The notes under the pieces: generated by a model | Seen by the model: only the letters and a program-made list of their open reading frames with translations | Database searches by the model: none | What the model was told of the DNA's origin: nothing | Shown here: piece by piece, positions 34,856-46,850 of the stretch | Layout: the number at the start of each line of letters is the position of its first letter | Position numbering within the stretch: position 1 is the first letter of the stretch | DNA from: Chrysemys picta bellii | Lineage: Eukaryota; Chordata; Testudines; Emydidae | DNA length: 64,000 bases | Direction: 5' to 3' | Assembly (NCBI RefSeq): GCF_011386835.1 | Contig: NC_088794.1 | Coordinates: forward strand, 90,876,009-90,940,008 | Program-made: the position numbers and the translations under genes

Positions 34856-35539
34856 AAAGACAGTGATCCTATGTTACACCTTAGCTACTTTATATCCCTT
34901 CACATCCTTCAGGATTCCTCTTGAATACAGGAAAGCCCAGGCCGGCATAGAGCCAATGTAGCAGCTCTGTGCCACTCCCTTCCATCCTGCCCTGGTACAG
35001 GGTACATTGCCAGAGGGTGAGCGCATGCTACCGATCTCTAGCTGCTAGAGAAGCTCAAAGCTAAGCATAATTTAGAGCATTCTTTAGCACCTGTCACATC
35101 TCAGATTAGAAACCAAGGGATGAAATACTCATTAAAAACAAATAGCCAGCCAACCCCAGAAGAGATCACACTCACTTATCACCCCCAGAAATTTTATGCC
35201 ATTAAAATACAGCTTCTAGATGCTTACCAGACCCTGGGTACCTCCACCTTCAAACTTGGATTGGATCCAGTCCCACAGAGGTCAGATCCTTCTCTTCTGT
35301 AGTATCGTTTCCCTCTATGGCAGTGCTCATTACAAACAATGGAGGTGTTAAGATGAAAATAAAAGGAGAGAGAAACAAGCAGCCTTTTCTCTCTGGAGGT
35401 TTGCTAGTGTCCCTAGCTGTGCTGAAGTGCAGAGAATTCACTATCCTTCCCAAGAGCAACAGAATGCCCACTGAGATTTTATTTTCTATACTTTTTGGCT
35501 CTACTCTTATTTTAAGTGTCATTGCACGGGATGAGGAGT

Positions 35540-36530
35540 GCAATTAGAAAATACGTAAACCTGAAACTGCTCAAGAAACCAATACTTGACGCTAGTGACC
35601 TGACTAACTACCATCCCATTTCAAACCTTGGCAAGATTCAAGAAAATAATGATAAATCAACTCCAGCAACACAACCTCAGCAGAAAATGTGGACTCTCCC
35701 AGCCTGACTTCCTAGCAGAGTCTGGTAATGAAGCAGCAATGGGGTTTCGGGGCTCCTCATGGAGTTGGACTGAGGTGACTCAATCAAGCTGATACTACTC
35801 AATCTATCAGCTGCCTTTGACACTGCTGATCATGAGGTACTGCTGACTCAACTACTTGTCTTGGCATGTCATGAGAGAATTGTGCTATGCTGGCTACACT
35901 CATTCCTTTCCAACAGATCCCCAAAGACCCATGATGGACAGCTGCTCCTCCTCTAAGAGCTCTGACATGCAGAGTGCCTCAGAGCTCAGTCCTGTCACCA
36001 CTTCTATTTAACAACATCTAGGCAGAACCTTAGGGGATATTGTGAGATGACATGGGCTATAATATCAGCAATACATTGACACACTGCCGTATGTACCCTT
36101 CTCAATTAACCCAGGGAGCAGGCTCCCAGATATCTCAGTGTGGGAAGGAGGGTGCAAAGGAGGAAAAAGAAGCTGGCCCAACTGGAATCCAGGCAAGAAT
36201 GAAGTGAAGCTGTCTGGAAGCAAGAAATGTTCTGAGGAACTGAGGAGTTAAGATAGTCCATTAGGACTCCAAGGACTTGCACCATCACTGACATGGACAA
36301 TCAAATAGAAGCAGTCACCAAAAGTGCCTTTCCCCATCTCCAACTAGCAAGAAGACTCCATTCTATTCCTCCCAAAAGATGGTCTGATCACAGTCATTTA
36401 TGTTCATCACCTCCAGCTGGACTATTGTGACTCACTCTACCCAGGCCTAGGTAAGTTCACAAAGGAAAAAAAGCTAGTACACAACGTGGCAGTTTACCCT
36501 CAGATTCTGCTGTGGGATTTTGGGGTATCT
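35540..36530 (+). pseudogene. L2-type LINE reverse transcriptase remnant
   Basis: Plus-strand fragments in several frames read SDLTNYHPISNL (about 35598), NLSAAFDTADHEVLL (about 35798), HSFLSNRSP, VPQSSVLSPLLF (about 35976) and LDYCDSLYPGLGKF (about 36418). They are in the correct order for an L2-clade RT. The AFDTADH box is the fingers/palm signature and VPQSSVLSPLLF is the VPQGSVLGP equivalent. The expected YADDT box cannot be read intact. Many frameshifts and stops mean no active protein. Confidence 0.85.
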
Positions 36531-37289
36531 ATCACACTTGGTCCAGAATCAACAAAGACAGTTTGTTTGGTTTTTGTCTAATCTATCTGACCAACCTATC
36601 AGCATTTCTAATGGGCCTGTCATCATCGTATTTAGGTATTGCATATGGATTATAAAATCCATTGAGAACAGCCCAGAGGAGCACTCAGTCTTTGTTTAAT
36701 TATAGTCTGATACCCTTATGTACACTATTAAGATTTTTTTCTGTCAGGTTCTTTGGGAGATGCTATGGCACAGAGGTGAGGGCACCACACAAGATCCTCA
36801 AATGATGTACAAGGGTTTGAATATGAGTGAAGGCAAGGCAGACATTTCCAGAAAGGCCATGGAATGATCTGGTCTGTTTGCAAAATATGTTCTTTTGGTT
36901 TTTAAATATGAACCTGGCTTCTTTCATGCTGCCTCACACATATGCCTCCCAGCCTCTCCTGCTTTCTGAGGCTCAGAGTCCATCAAACATCCATCCCACT
37001 TCTATACCAGCTGATTGGCTTTGTTTTGCTCGGTGGGAGAAGGGCAATCTTATGCAACTTTCCACAGCATCGGAGTCAGATCTCTATTTTTAATCCAGCC
37101 ATGATTTCTGAAGACATTTGCAACCTGCTGTTTGGATGCTGTAGGGTCTGGTAGGAAAACAGACAGGAAAAGAAAAAGAAAAAAAGACATTCCCTACATA
37201 CTGTTTCAGTGGATAGCACATGTATATTTTAGTCTATATATCAGATTGCAAAGCAGTATAGAGATGTAGGAAAAATAATAAATGTGTGT

Positions 37290-37400
37290 TGTAGAAATGC
37301 CTGAAGGTCTCATCAGGGTCAGGGCCCCATTGTGCCAGGTTCTGTACATTGTGCCTGGCAAAGGAGATTGGGAGGAAGGAAGGCATCAGAAAGTTGATTA
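37290..37400 (-). repeat. CORE-SINE-like fragment
   Basis: CAGGGCCCCATTGTGCCAGG then TTCTGTACATTGTGCCTGGC, the reptilian 'GGGGCCCCATTGTGCTAGGTGCTGTACA' block. Nothing else of the element remains. Confidence 0.6.
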
Positions 37401-37714
37401 CAGGTTACTGATTCAGTGCCAGCCCAGCCCATGTATTAGAGCAGCCAGGGAGCTACTATAATTTACACCATTGGCATAAGAACCTAAGGAACCTTATGCC
37501 AGTGGAAGATCAGTGTAACGTGCACCCATCCCCAGCATCCCCTCTATATGTTTTTGCCAGGGGACATCTCTCCTTGTGAAGGGGAACTCTGCTGGCCATT
37601 AATGGAGAGAATCCAGCCCTTCAGTGCTGCCTGAGTGGTGCTAGAGGGCTGGATCCTACCAGAGAATCTGGCCCCACAGATTAAGCACACTAGTGTCATT
37701 GTTCTGAATTTTTA

Positions 37715-37737
37715 TTTATTTATTTATTTTTACATTC
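37715..37737. repeat. (TTTA)n microsatellite
   Basis: About five TTTA/ATTT tetranucleotide units in a row, ending in a short T-run. Confidence 0.85.
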
Positions 37738-38749
37738 ACAGGTTATATTTTAATCCAGTTTGAAATTTCAGCTGTCTCATGTAAATAAACTGGCTGCAGA
37801 AGGATAGTTACAAATGGAGGCATAGCAAGAAATGCAGTATGTGAAGCAGATTTGTTTAGTCCCACCACTCCTGTCAGGAAGGCATGTGTGTCCCGGCAGC
37901 ATCTCCATTCAGAAAAAAAAAGGAACATCAGGCTATGATGCAAGCTCATGCTTCTGGGATGAACACAGTACCTTATTCAGCACCAAAGCATTAACATTCA
38001 AGTTCGTTAGCTAGACACTGCTGTTTCCTACATGTGAGGTAATGACTTTCAGGGGTCAGGTGAGTTAGTTCAGAAGGTGAATTTCTCTGCAATTTTCAGG
38101 GACACTGGGCTTTGAACAGCAGTAATTTATTCACATTGCCCCTTCCTCCCTCCATCCATTCCCACTGGGAGTCAGGATAGGTGGTAGTCTCCACACCACA
38201 AAACAGGGTACCTGTACAGCTCTATTAGACTCAGCATAGTGATCGATTAGGTTAAGCTCAGAGGCAGGTTCCTTGAAAGTATCTCGGAGTATCTACTCTC
38301 TCTCAGGCCACAGATCCTGTTTTAAAGAGGTGCTGTATCATCCAATTAAACTAACAGGTGGACAAGATAATAACCTAGACCCCTTTTGTAGATGAAGACA
38401 GCAACCAGAATTCAGATTGATGCTAATCTCCTCAGAAGGTCCTGTGCTCTCTCTTAAATTGCTAAAGATGTGAACTAGTGAAACCTTAAGCACCAAAAAA
38501 GGATGATCAGTGACTGGCATCCAAGAGATTTTTTTTAGAAAGGGGGACTTAACATTTCAAGCAGCAGGGGTTTGGGAGCATAAGAAATCTCCTTAACTCT
38601 GATGAACTTAATCTGATCACAAGGGCCAGCTTCAGTAAAAAGCAAAGTCTTTCCATCCAACTCTCACAGTCTAGAATTCCCATACTGGGCTTGTCTTTTC
38701 CATCTGGACAGCCTGGAATGGTAGGAATTTGGACCAGTAAGAAGTGTGG

Positions 38750-39040
38750 TCTGCTGATCTGACCTGTCTGGAAGGCAGCAGACTTGAGTTCTAATTCTGG
38801 CTTTGACACAGACTCCCTCAGAGGCTTGGGCATGGCAGTTAATCTCTCTTTGTCTCAGTTCCCCTATCTGCAATGCGGGGGCAATACTACTGGCCTGCCT
38901 CGGTGGTGTGGATTACTTTAGTGATGATTGTAAGCCCTTTTCGAAGATACAAGCTGTGATTCACTGTGAGTGAAAATTATTGGCCTGTGATATACAGGAG
39001 ATCAGCCTAGACTCTTGGTTTTAAACTCTATGACAGTTAT
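38750..39040 (+). repeat. MIR-like SINE followed by a CR1 tail fragment
   Basis: TTCTAATTCTGGCTTTGACA, TTTGTCTCAGTTCCCCTATC and GGTGTGGATTACTTTAGTGA follow MIR order. From about 38960 the sequence resembles the CR1-type tail at 19285 (TGGCCTGTGATATACAGGAG, ATCAGCCTAGACTC). Confidence 0.65.
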
Positions 39041-39220
39041 TTACATGGTTGTAAAATGTCACTCAGTCAGAATGGTAGAACTTTGCACAGGTGTAAATAA
39101 CTCTGCTGGTTGCAAAGCAGTGCAGATTTTTCTGTTGGGCTTCCCCATCATACAAAATTGTAATTATGCTAAAATTTCAGGTGCTTCCCCCAGCACAAGA
39201 CTTTGAATGAATAGGGTCAA

Positions 39221-39352
39221 AGGACCTGATTTTCCACTGTGTTTCCCCTTTTGTAGTCATTTTGAAACAATTCTTATACAGTACAGTTTTATACCCATTT
39301 TGCGCAGGTGAAAGTGATCGCACAAGAAGCAAGGCAATGGAGTGTCAGGCCA
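39221..39352. repeat. Old palindromic MITE
   Basis: ACCTGATTTTCCACTGTGTT at one end, AAGGCAATGGAGTGTCAGGCC at the other, with CCCATTTTGCGCAGGTGAAA between. Same family as 45868 and 46078. Confidence 0.6.
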
Positions 39353-40055
39353 ATACCGTACAACCAACACCAAGTGTGGGAGCAACTAGTGGTTTGTAAC
39401 CCGAGCCATTCTGTCTCCCCACTAACTACTTTGCAATGAAAACACCAGCAACACAATGTGATCCTTGCAATCAAATAATATATTATATAGATACAGAATA
39501 AATCCACAGAAATTTAATAATTAGAATTTACTTTGCATTTGAGGTTAGCCTTGGAAAAGGCAAAACATTCAACCACAAACAAAAAATATTTTAAAAACAG
39601 TCCACTAATTCTGAATAGATATAATTTGCAGTTTCATTGCCATGGTACAGCATAATTAGTACAATAAACATACATAAGGAAACAACAAAACCTATTCCAT
39701 TCAGCTATTATTACCACAACAACAAATACTTGTGGTTGATAATTAAATTTTCTGCTCTCTCAAAATCATACTTAGCTTCAATAATAAAGGTTTTGCCTCT
39801 TTTATTTATTAAATCTTTTTATCACAAAGGGACAACTCTGTTACTGATGTAACTCAAAAGACTTGAGTGAATTACAACAGAGATGCATTTGACTTGTACT
39901 AAACCTAACAGTGAAATAAGGCAGAAGAACATTGTGAGGGGGATTTGGAATCAAATTTCCCTCTCTCCACCAACAGTGATTTTATCTACCGCAGAAGTCC
40001 AGCAGAGTGTGTGTATTCCCCTACCACAGCATTCTACTCTGTTCCATCAAAGAAA

Positions 40056-40135
40056 ATCATAGATATTAGAGATGGAAGAGACATACTGGGTCACCTCATG
40101 CTGGTACAGGACTGTTCCCTACAGGAAGAGAAATG
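40056..40135 (-). repeat. CR1-type 3' tail fragment
   Basis: AATCATAGATATTAGAGATGG, GTCACCTCATGCTGGTACAG: the reversed 'GGAAGGGACCT...CATAG' CR1 end, decayed. Confidence 0.5.
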
Positions 40136-40429
40136 AGGTGTATTAAAAGTGCACTCTGGAGAATTCAGAATTCTAGTATAGGATCTTCTGCTCATGGGGT
40201 GCACGCTGGATTTGAACCCAGAGCACATTCCAGGTGGGCACATGTGTCTTTTACACATATACAATCATTAAATTCTGAGGTTCTCTAAGCACACTAAAAG
40301 CACCTGTTTACATATGTCGCTAAATATATGTAATGCATTCAATGGGAGCTGGCTGGCACAAGTGAAGAAGGAATACACACATACACTACACTGAGAACCC
40401 TTACACTAATTAAAGTCCACAAAAATTCA

Positions 40430-40850
40430 ATTTATGTAGATTCTCTAGCCCCATTTTACAGATGAGGACACTGAGGCATAGCGATACCGAATGATTTGCC
40501 CAAGACCATACAAGAAATAAGTTGCTGAGCTAGGATCAGAACCAGGGCTGGCTCCAGGGTTTTTGCCATCCCAAGCAGGAAAAAAAAAAGCCACAGTCGC
40601 AATCTGTGGCACTAGGGAGGCAGCTCTACCGCCGCCGCTTCAGTCTTCGGCGGCAATTCGGCAGCTGGTCCTTCACTCCGAGAGGGAGTGAGGGACCTGC
40701 CACCGAATTGCCGCCAAAGAGCCGGACGTGCCGCCCCTCTCCGTTGGCTGCCCCAACGGAGCTGCTTGCTGAGCTGTTGCCTGGAGCTGGCCCTGATCAG
40801 AACCCATTTCTCTTGACTTCCAGTCTTGTGCTTCGTCCTCAGTTCAGATT
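40430..40850 (-). repeat. MIR/CORE-like SINE split by a hAT MITE
   Basis: The left part, CCATTTTACAGATGAGGACAC then GATTTGCCCAAGACCATAC, runs to GGATCAGAAC. The right part resumes with the TSD copy and CCATTTCTCTTGACTTCCAG at 40804. The SINE predates the insertion at 40543. Confidence 0.8.
40543..40795. mobile_element. hAT-type MITE (CAGGGCTGGCTCC termini)
   Basis: An exact 8-bp TSD, ATCAGAAC, lies at 40535-40542 and 40796-40803. Termini CAGGGCTGGCTCCAGGGT and CTGGAGCTGGCCCTG. The internal A-run and the AATTCGGCAGCTGGTCCTTC / GGTGGCAGGTCCCT palindrome match the element at 21795. Confidence 0.95.
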
Positions 40851-42599
40851 CCTCTCCTTCCAAGAAACTTACAAGGGCACATTCCACAACAGAAAACCAG
40901 TTCAGGATTTTCTTTGTTATATTCCAAAACCCACTGTTCATGGTCACTGAAATGTAGTTCAGGTTCTTTTACACCAAAATCAGTTGACAGAATAAGGGAG
41001 CAGCAGACCAGCTTGCCACTCATGCTGACCTCACTAACATAGCTTGGAGAGTGATAATGAAAGATAAAGCCCAAACTGGTGCCCAGCTGACCTGGGTTCT
41101 GAATCTCCCCTTCTATCAGTTCCATTGGTAATGGCATGGAGACATGGATCTGAATGTTCCATAATCTGGGCCAGGAATGGAGCAACATCTAGCTGAGGGA
41201 AAAGAACCAAGGGGCTCGACTGTCAAAGCAAGGAGAGGTTACAGAAAAATAGGAGAGAAAGGATAACCCCTACCCCTAAAGTGATGGCTAGCCTTTAACA
41301 CATGGCCTCTGCTCCCCTCAGTATTTCTTCCCGGACAGGTTATCTCAGGAATTTATGCTTTCCAATAATTACCTTTCAGAGGCCTTCCACTTATCTTGCA
41401 AGAGGAATTCGCTAGTAACCTGACCTGCATTGCTCATGCTATTGCCTTCCACCCCCTCTAACCTTTCAGCTCATCTCTCAAGGCAGAAGTAGATGGCTCT
41501 TCCCAGACTTGCAGTGCTGGCTCAGCAAGGGTTGGTGAAGTTGATAAAAAGAAGAGTTTTAGTGCTACACAAATATTGAGGAGTTTGAGGGCACAAGCAG
41601 TAAAGTGTTGCCAGAGGGTTAAAATACCTCCTGAAGCGGTGTTATATTACTCAGAGCTGAAGGATGAACAGGGTATTGCACAATCAAAAGAGCCATTTTA
41701 ATCTGAGGGCAAGTTTTATTATTTTACTGCTATTGTTCTCTGAACCAGTCAATGTGTGTTTTATTAATCCTTGTTGGACCCTCTACCCAGGCTCTCTGCT
41801 TCTCTCTTACCATCCCCCATCTTTCTCTGTCTCTCTCCCCCTCATGTAATCAATTTCCCTCTCTGTCCTCCCAGATTCTAATTCACCATCAGTCACTGGA
41901 GCAGTAGTATCAGGTAGGCGCTTTTCTGAAGCTCTTACAGTCAGCGCTTGTTCTGGGGCAGCCCTAAACAATCTAGCAAATACTCATCCCTCCGAGGCCA
42001 CAGTAACTACGCTCATGCTCCCACTCCCACCCATGCCATGCCCCTTTGCTTCCCACTCTCTAGGGATGAGCGCGCTGTGTGCATGTGTATTCTTCTTGGC
42101 TTGTGCCAGCTGCTTCCCACCACCATTCTGGTGATGGGGGACATGTTTTCTTCTGAGTCTGCCCTGCTGCCTACTACGGGCGCGATGAGATATTGCGTCA
42201 GATTATCAGAAATCATAAAACACAACTTATCAAAAAGCTAGGGAGAAAGAAGAGAGAAGGTGTTGCGCTACATAGCAGCCTGCCACCAGTTCACAAATGC
42301 ACAGTAAGGCCAAACTGATACAAGGGATCAAACCTCGAACACAGTGTAGGCATCCTGAGTGGACCATAGCCACCACTGACAGATACCTAAGGGTTACTCC
42401 TCTCAGCCTCAGCAAGTAAGAGCTTGGCTGCTGCTAAGCTATGCATCTGCTCCCTGACACATCAGCTTGTCTGCTGTGCCAGCAACTCCCCAGGACTCTG
42501 CCAGTGGAAACCTGGCCTTGCAGGTAACAACCAGTGAATCCCAATTGCAAAGTTCCACAGAAATATCTCTCTGCAGCATCTAGGCTGTCTCACTGGGCA

Positions 42600-43982
42600 C
42601 TCACCGAAGTTAAGTCACTGCCTCCAAAGAGACAGTATGCACATCAGCCTAATTGGTTAGCTGAGGACTCACTCTCCACTTTAATACACAGCACAGAGAT
42701 GGTTTTGTAATAAGACAAGAATAAATTTATTAACAAAGAACACAGGTTTAAGTGATAAAAGGTAAGAATGACAAGTATGGTTACAAATAAAATGAAACAA
42801 AACATGCCTCCTAGTGATTAAAATTTAATTTCAGCAAGTTACAATCTTTGTCTACGCAGGTTTCTCACCTAAGTCAGTTTCCAGCCATGGGCAGTGGTGA
42901 ACCGCTGGCTTGGGGAGTCTAGCCCCAGCCCCACCCCTTCCACCCGAGGCCCCGCCCCTTCCACGCCCACCGGAGCCCAGCCCCTACTGTGGCCACTGGC
43001 CTCTGCCCAACACCCGCAGTCCTCCTCCCACTGTGGCTACTGGCCTCTGCCCCAGGCTAGCGTCCCCAGCCCCACCCTTGACCCGGGTGCGCCCGACACC
43101 CAGCCGGCCTGCCCCAGCCTCCCTGGGCCATGCCCAAACCCCAGCCAGCCGGACCCCTCACCCTGAAGGTACCTCCCCTCCCTGGCTGAGCTGCCAGCCC
43201 AAGCGCTGGGCGGGTGGGCAGGCAGCTCGGCCGGAGCACCTCCAGCCCCAGGCAGGTGGTGTGGCTGGAGTGGCCCCAGCCCCCACACTGGACAGGCATA
43301 GCAGCCCCAGCCCCACCACTGGACAAGCGGCATGGCCCCAGCACCGGGAGGACGGGCAGGAAACAGCAGGCAGGATAGAGTCTGGGGGTGGAGCATGGGC
43401 GGGGGGACGTCAGGCTGTTTGGGCAGGCAACTCCTTCCCGTGCCTATGATACCCGCCGCCCATGTTTCCAGCTACTCTTGCCTCCAAAGCTAAGAGGATC
43501 CACCTTTCATTAACTCAAAAAGTGTTGCTCCCCTTTGCCCCCTAGATGATGGATGACTCAAATGTCTCTTTGTCCCCCCTTATATTACTCCAAAATTCAC
43601 TTCTCTATTTCAGAGCCAGGAACACTTCGTGGGGATGAAGATGCCATTCCCCATCGAGACTGTTAAGCAGTAATCTCCCCTACTTGCTAGTTTGATGGTT
43701 TTACATTTAAATGTACTTTTCATTGTCCTCTGCCATCTAGCTGGTCAGACAAATAAATACATATTCCTTTGTCTAGGGCAGGCTGGGCTTTATGCGCTAT
43801 TGCCTGCCAAAACACATTGTAAGAACATATTTCCAGCATGCGTTTATACTCTTTTACACACCCGTACATACATGACAAATGATTTCCGGGACTAGCGTGT
43901 GACCAGTTAGCATAGGATACTTTACACAGTACCTTTTAGATAGACATTATGACAACAGTGTGTTGGGGCTATGAGTGTGTCA
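42600..43982 (-). mobile_element. Possible LTR-like block (solo LTR?), split by a hAT element
   Basis: On the minus strand the block would start TGACACACTCATAGCC near 43982 and run to a polyadenylation-like region, TGTTAATAAATTTATTCTTG near 42720, followed by about 100 bp that could be U5. It resembles turtle LTR sequences I recall, but no internal retroviral gene, primer site or second LTR is visible. Boundaries, particularly the low end, are guesses. Confidence 0.35.
42886..43464. mobile_element. GC-rich hAT-type element (CATGGGCAG ... CCGCCCATG)
   Basis: An exact 8-bp TSD, TTTCCAGC, lies at 42878-42885 and 43465-43472. The termini are short (CATGGGC/GCCCATG). The interior is Pro-rich-coding, C-rich DNA with repeated CCCAGCCCC-type words and CTGGCCTCTGCCC duplicated near 42998 and 43040. 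Its frames (up to 179 codons) are compositional artefacts. Confidence 0.88.
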
Positions 43983-44244
43983 GGCTAGATGTGAGTTGTG
44001 GTATGTCGTGCCCTCTGCCAGTTGGCACTGAGGGGCTCCCAGGGGCACAGGTCTCTCTCTCTTCTTTATCCTTTAGCAACACTTGCTTGCCTTGCCACTA
44101 AAAATTCTTACTGTACTGACCTGACAGTGGGCCAACCTTTGCCCTCTGTGCATGTGCTAGGCCAGGGCTTGGTTGTATCAGTTTGGGGAAAGAGCTCTTG
44201 TTATTTTCAGTCATGTAACAACATTTGAACCCCAAACAAACACT

Positions 44245-44363
44245 CAGTGGTGCTGGAACGAGGGATGCTGCTGCACCCCCTGGCTTGAAGTAGTAATAAC
44301 AAACACCAAATACATGGTTTCCATCAGCAGTACCCCCACTATACAATTGTTCCAGCTCCCCTG
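44245..44363. mobile_element. Short hAT-like MITE (CAGTGGTGCTGGAAC termini)
   Basis: Termini CAGTGGTGCTGGAAC and GTTCCAGCTCCCCTG are complementary. The flanking octamers CAAACACT (44237-44244) and CACACACG (44364-44371) match at 6 of 8, a plausible decayed TSD. Same family as 15158. Confidence 0.82.
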
Positions 44364-44747
44364 CACACACGCACTCCTTGATAGCCTCACACTTCGATTG
44401 GAACAGGACTGTGCCACAAGAAATTCAGCTGGGAGGGCAGGGAGAAGAGAGTGGCTCTTCCCGCATTACATTCCAGTAGGTGCGCAATCCTATGGGTGCT
44501 TTGCCACAGTCTGGATTTATGATCAGAATTAACATATTTCAAAGCACAAAGTTCTCTCTTTTGAAAAAGGAGGAGGAAGAGGAGAAAAACCACATTCCAA
44601 GCATTTGGCACAACAACCAACTTCCCCAGCCATCCTCCGGGAACAAAAAGAGGGGGGGAAAAGCTTGTCACCACACAATTTAAAATAACCCGTCTGTCCT
44701 GGCTCCACTCTGTCTCAGGGGGTAGATCCAAGTCCTCGCCTCCCCTC

Positions 44748-44765
44748 CTCCCCCCCCCCCCCCAC
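44748..44765. repeat. Poly-C tract
   Basis: A run of 16-17 C. A reciprocal poly-G run of about 12 nt lies near 44873-44885, so the two could pair. Confidence 0.85.
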
Positions 44766-45867
44766 CCATCAGGACTGCAGGCTCAAAGCACTTGACATTC
44801 AGCAGCAGAAGGAAAACAGCTCTGAGGGAAGGGACATGGGGGAAGGGAACAGTCCCGTCACCGGTAGGATTTGGGGGGGGGGGGAAAGGGGCCTGATAAA
44901 GGTCACAAAAATTGGTGGGAAGAGGGAGGTTATAGTTCTCCCAGGATTGATGAGTAGAAGGAATTCTCTGAGCACAGAGCCCTCCTGACCATGGAGTGAG
45001 CAGTCAGTCACCTCTGCAGCCCCTTCCCCCTTTGCCCCAGACCCTATGAAGGAGCCACTCTAGGTCTAAGCATTTGTACAAGGCACATAAGGAGGATGCA
45101 GGAAGGGAAGTGCATGCATCATCCCCCCTTCCGCCCGTCAACCCAAGCAAAAAAGGTAAATGCAGCTTCATGTTCTGTTAAGTTTCCCATGGCCCACTCT
45201 GCACTGAGGAACAAACCACTCCTGTTGAGGGGGTGTGAGGGAGCTGAGTAGCAAGGGGTGATGGAAGCCCTCGGAGCACAGCTCCAATAGAGGAGGAAAC
45301 TGCTCATTGGTAGGGAAGGGAATCTTGGAGATGGGGCAATGGTACAGGTCTGGCTTTGCCAAATCTTGCAATTTTATTACTATTCTCACAACATTTGGTA
45401 CTTTCCTTAAAGCCCAATTGCTGGAATAAAGAGCCTGCATGTGAATCTCAGGATTCATTAACTATGAAGTAAGTTTCTAGCCCTCACAGTGGCAGAGAAA
45501 AGCTAGACAACATGAAGCAGGTTCCCCCTAAAGGCTCAGGAACCAGAAGGCAAAATGTTTATGTTTTTCAAAACGTCATTATTCGTAAGCCAATCTCCTG
45601 ATTTTGGGGGCTCTCATTCATGAATGCTTGGGGTTGGCAATACTGCAGATTATCCTTTGCCTCAAGGTCTTGAGGTTTGGGATCCAAATTACTGGCAGTT
45701 CCACAGAGGACAAAACCCTGACCCTCTCCCCTCAGATTGAACAATTTGAGGGGAATTCTGCAAGGAGAGCTTCTCTGAGCTTGCCTTCCTGGCCTTCTCC
45801 TGTAGGATTGTTCTTCATAATGATTTATATAGGTGCATATAATGTTTTGCACACAGATATAAAGACC

Positions 45868-46022
45868 AGGGGCCAAATTCTCCATTGCCCTGCATCTTAC
45901 TGTATTTACACCAGGGCAAAGTGGGTTTTAAGAACTACCAAATCAGTGTGGGAATGTTTTCCATTCTCTTTGCACTGGCGTAAGTGACGACATGGTGAAA
46001 GGCAAGGGAGAATCGGGCCCAT
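45868..46022. repeat. Old palindromic MITE
   Basis: Arms: GGGGCCAAATTCTCCATTGCC and GGCAAGGGAGAATCGGGCCC at the ends; CCAGGGCAAAGTGGG against TCTTTGCACTGGCG inside. Well preserved symmetry. Confidence 0.75.
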
Positions 46023-46077
46023 GCTTCCCATGCTCAAGCTATTGGAGATCAAGACCTCAACCCCAAATGGCTGAAGA

Positions 46078-46240
46078 CAATAGGCATGATTCTCCACTGC
46101 CATGTGTCTTATGTAGCCACCTACAACACAAAGTGAGAGCAATGTCCAGATAAAATGCAACCACTCTAATTTGGCAGTGTTTTACCCCCTTTGCAAAGCT
46201 GTATGTGAGCATACCTGGTACAAGGCAGTGAAGAATCAGG
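46078..46240. repeat. Old palindromic MITE
   Basis: A second copy of the same family 56 bp away: TGATTCTCCACTGCCATGTG at one end and CAAGGCAGTGAAGAATCAGG at the other. Confidence 0.7.
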
Positions 46241-46544
46241 ACCAATAGAAGGGGAGAGTAGGTAACAGAAGGAGAACAACAGTAAATACATTGGTGTGGA
46301 TTCCTCCATGGTGTAACTCCACTGACTTTACTGGAGTTCCCGAGGGATGAATATTGCCCACTGTATTTATATAAGGCTGTCAGGAATCTCCAGACAGGAA
46401 AGAACCTTTTGACCTCCAAGGCTGCCCCATATAAAGTAGCTTTAATCCTCTTACTTGGTCTCTTTGTATCCTCTCTCTTAGGCTCACGTACAGAGTGTTA
46501 CTAGGGAGCACTAGGACAAGGCCGCAGCACTTGACATTGCACTG

Positions 46545-46629
46545 TTCATAGTGTAACCCACACACCTCCTGGGGGTGGGGTGGTATTCTGTCCCATCTAG
46601 TGGCACCAAGACCAGGGGGAAAAGAAAGA

Positions 46630-46690
<61 letters not shown>

Positions 46691-46850
46691 TAGTTGCTCT
46701 ACAGCCTCAGCTAACAGCCAGTTGGCCTTTAGCTCATGCAGTAGAGGCTCATACTCCAGAGGTCCCAGGTTTGATCCCGCCCGCCGACAAACAGGGTCTG
46801 TTGGTGTTACAATAGCACCTCTAGGAACCCTATGAGATGAGGCATGGCCC
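46545..46850 (+). repeat. tRNA-like SINE/repeat containing a microsatellite
   Basis: AGTGTAACCCACACACCTCC opens a turtle repeat. A tRNA-like segment (GGCCTTTAGCTCATGCAGTA as box A region, GGTCCCAGGTTTGATCCC as box B region) lies at about 46728-46780. The acceptor stem is absent, so it is not a tRNA gene. Confidence 0.55.
46632..46690. repeat. Compound (GA)n(GT)n microsatellite
   Basis: About 15 GA units directly followed by about 14 GT units. Strong length variation between individuals is expected. Confidence 0.97.

Noticed and set aside
42910..43449. 179-codon Pro/Ala-rich frame
   Set aside because: Entirely inside a hAT element with TSD; compositional only.
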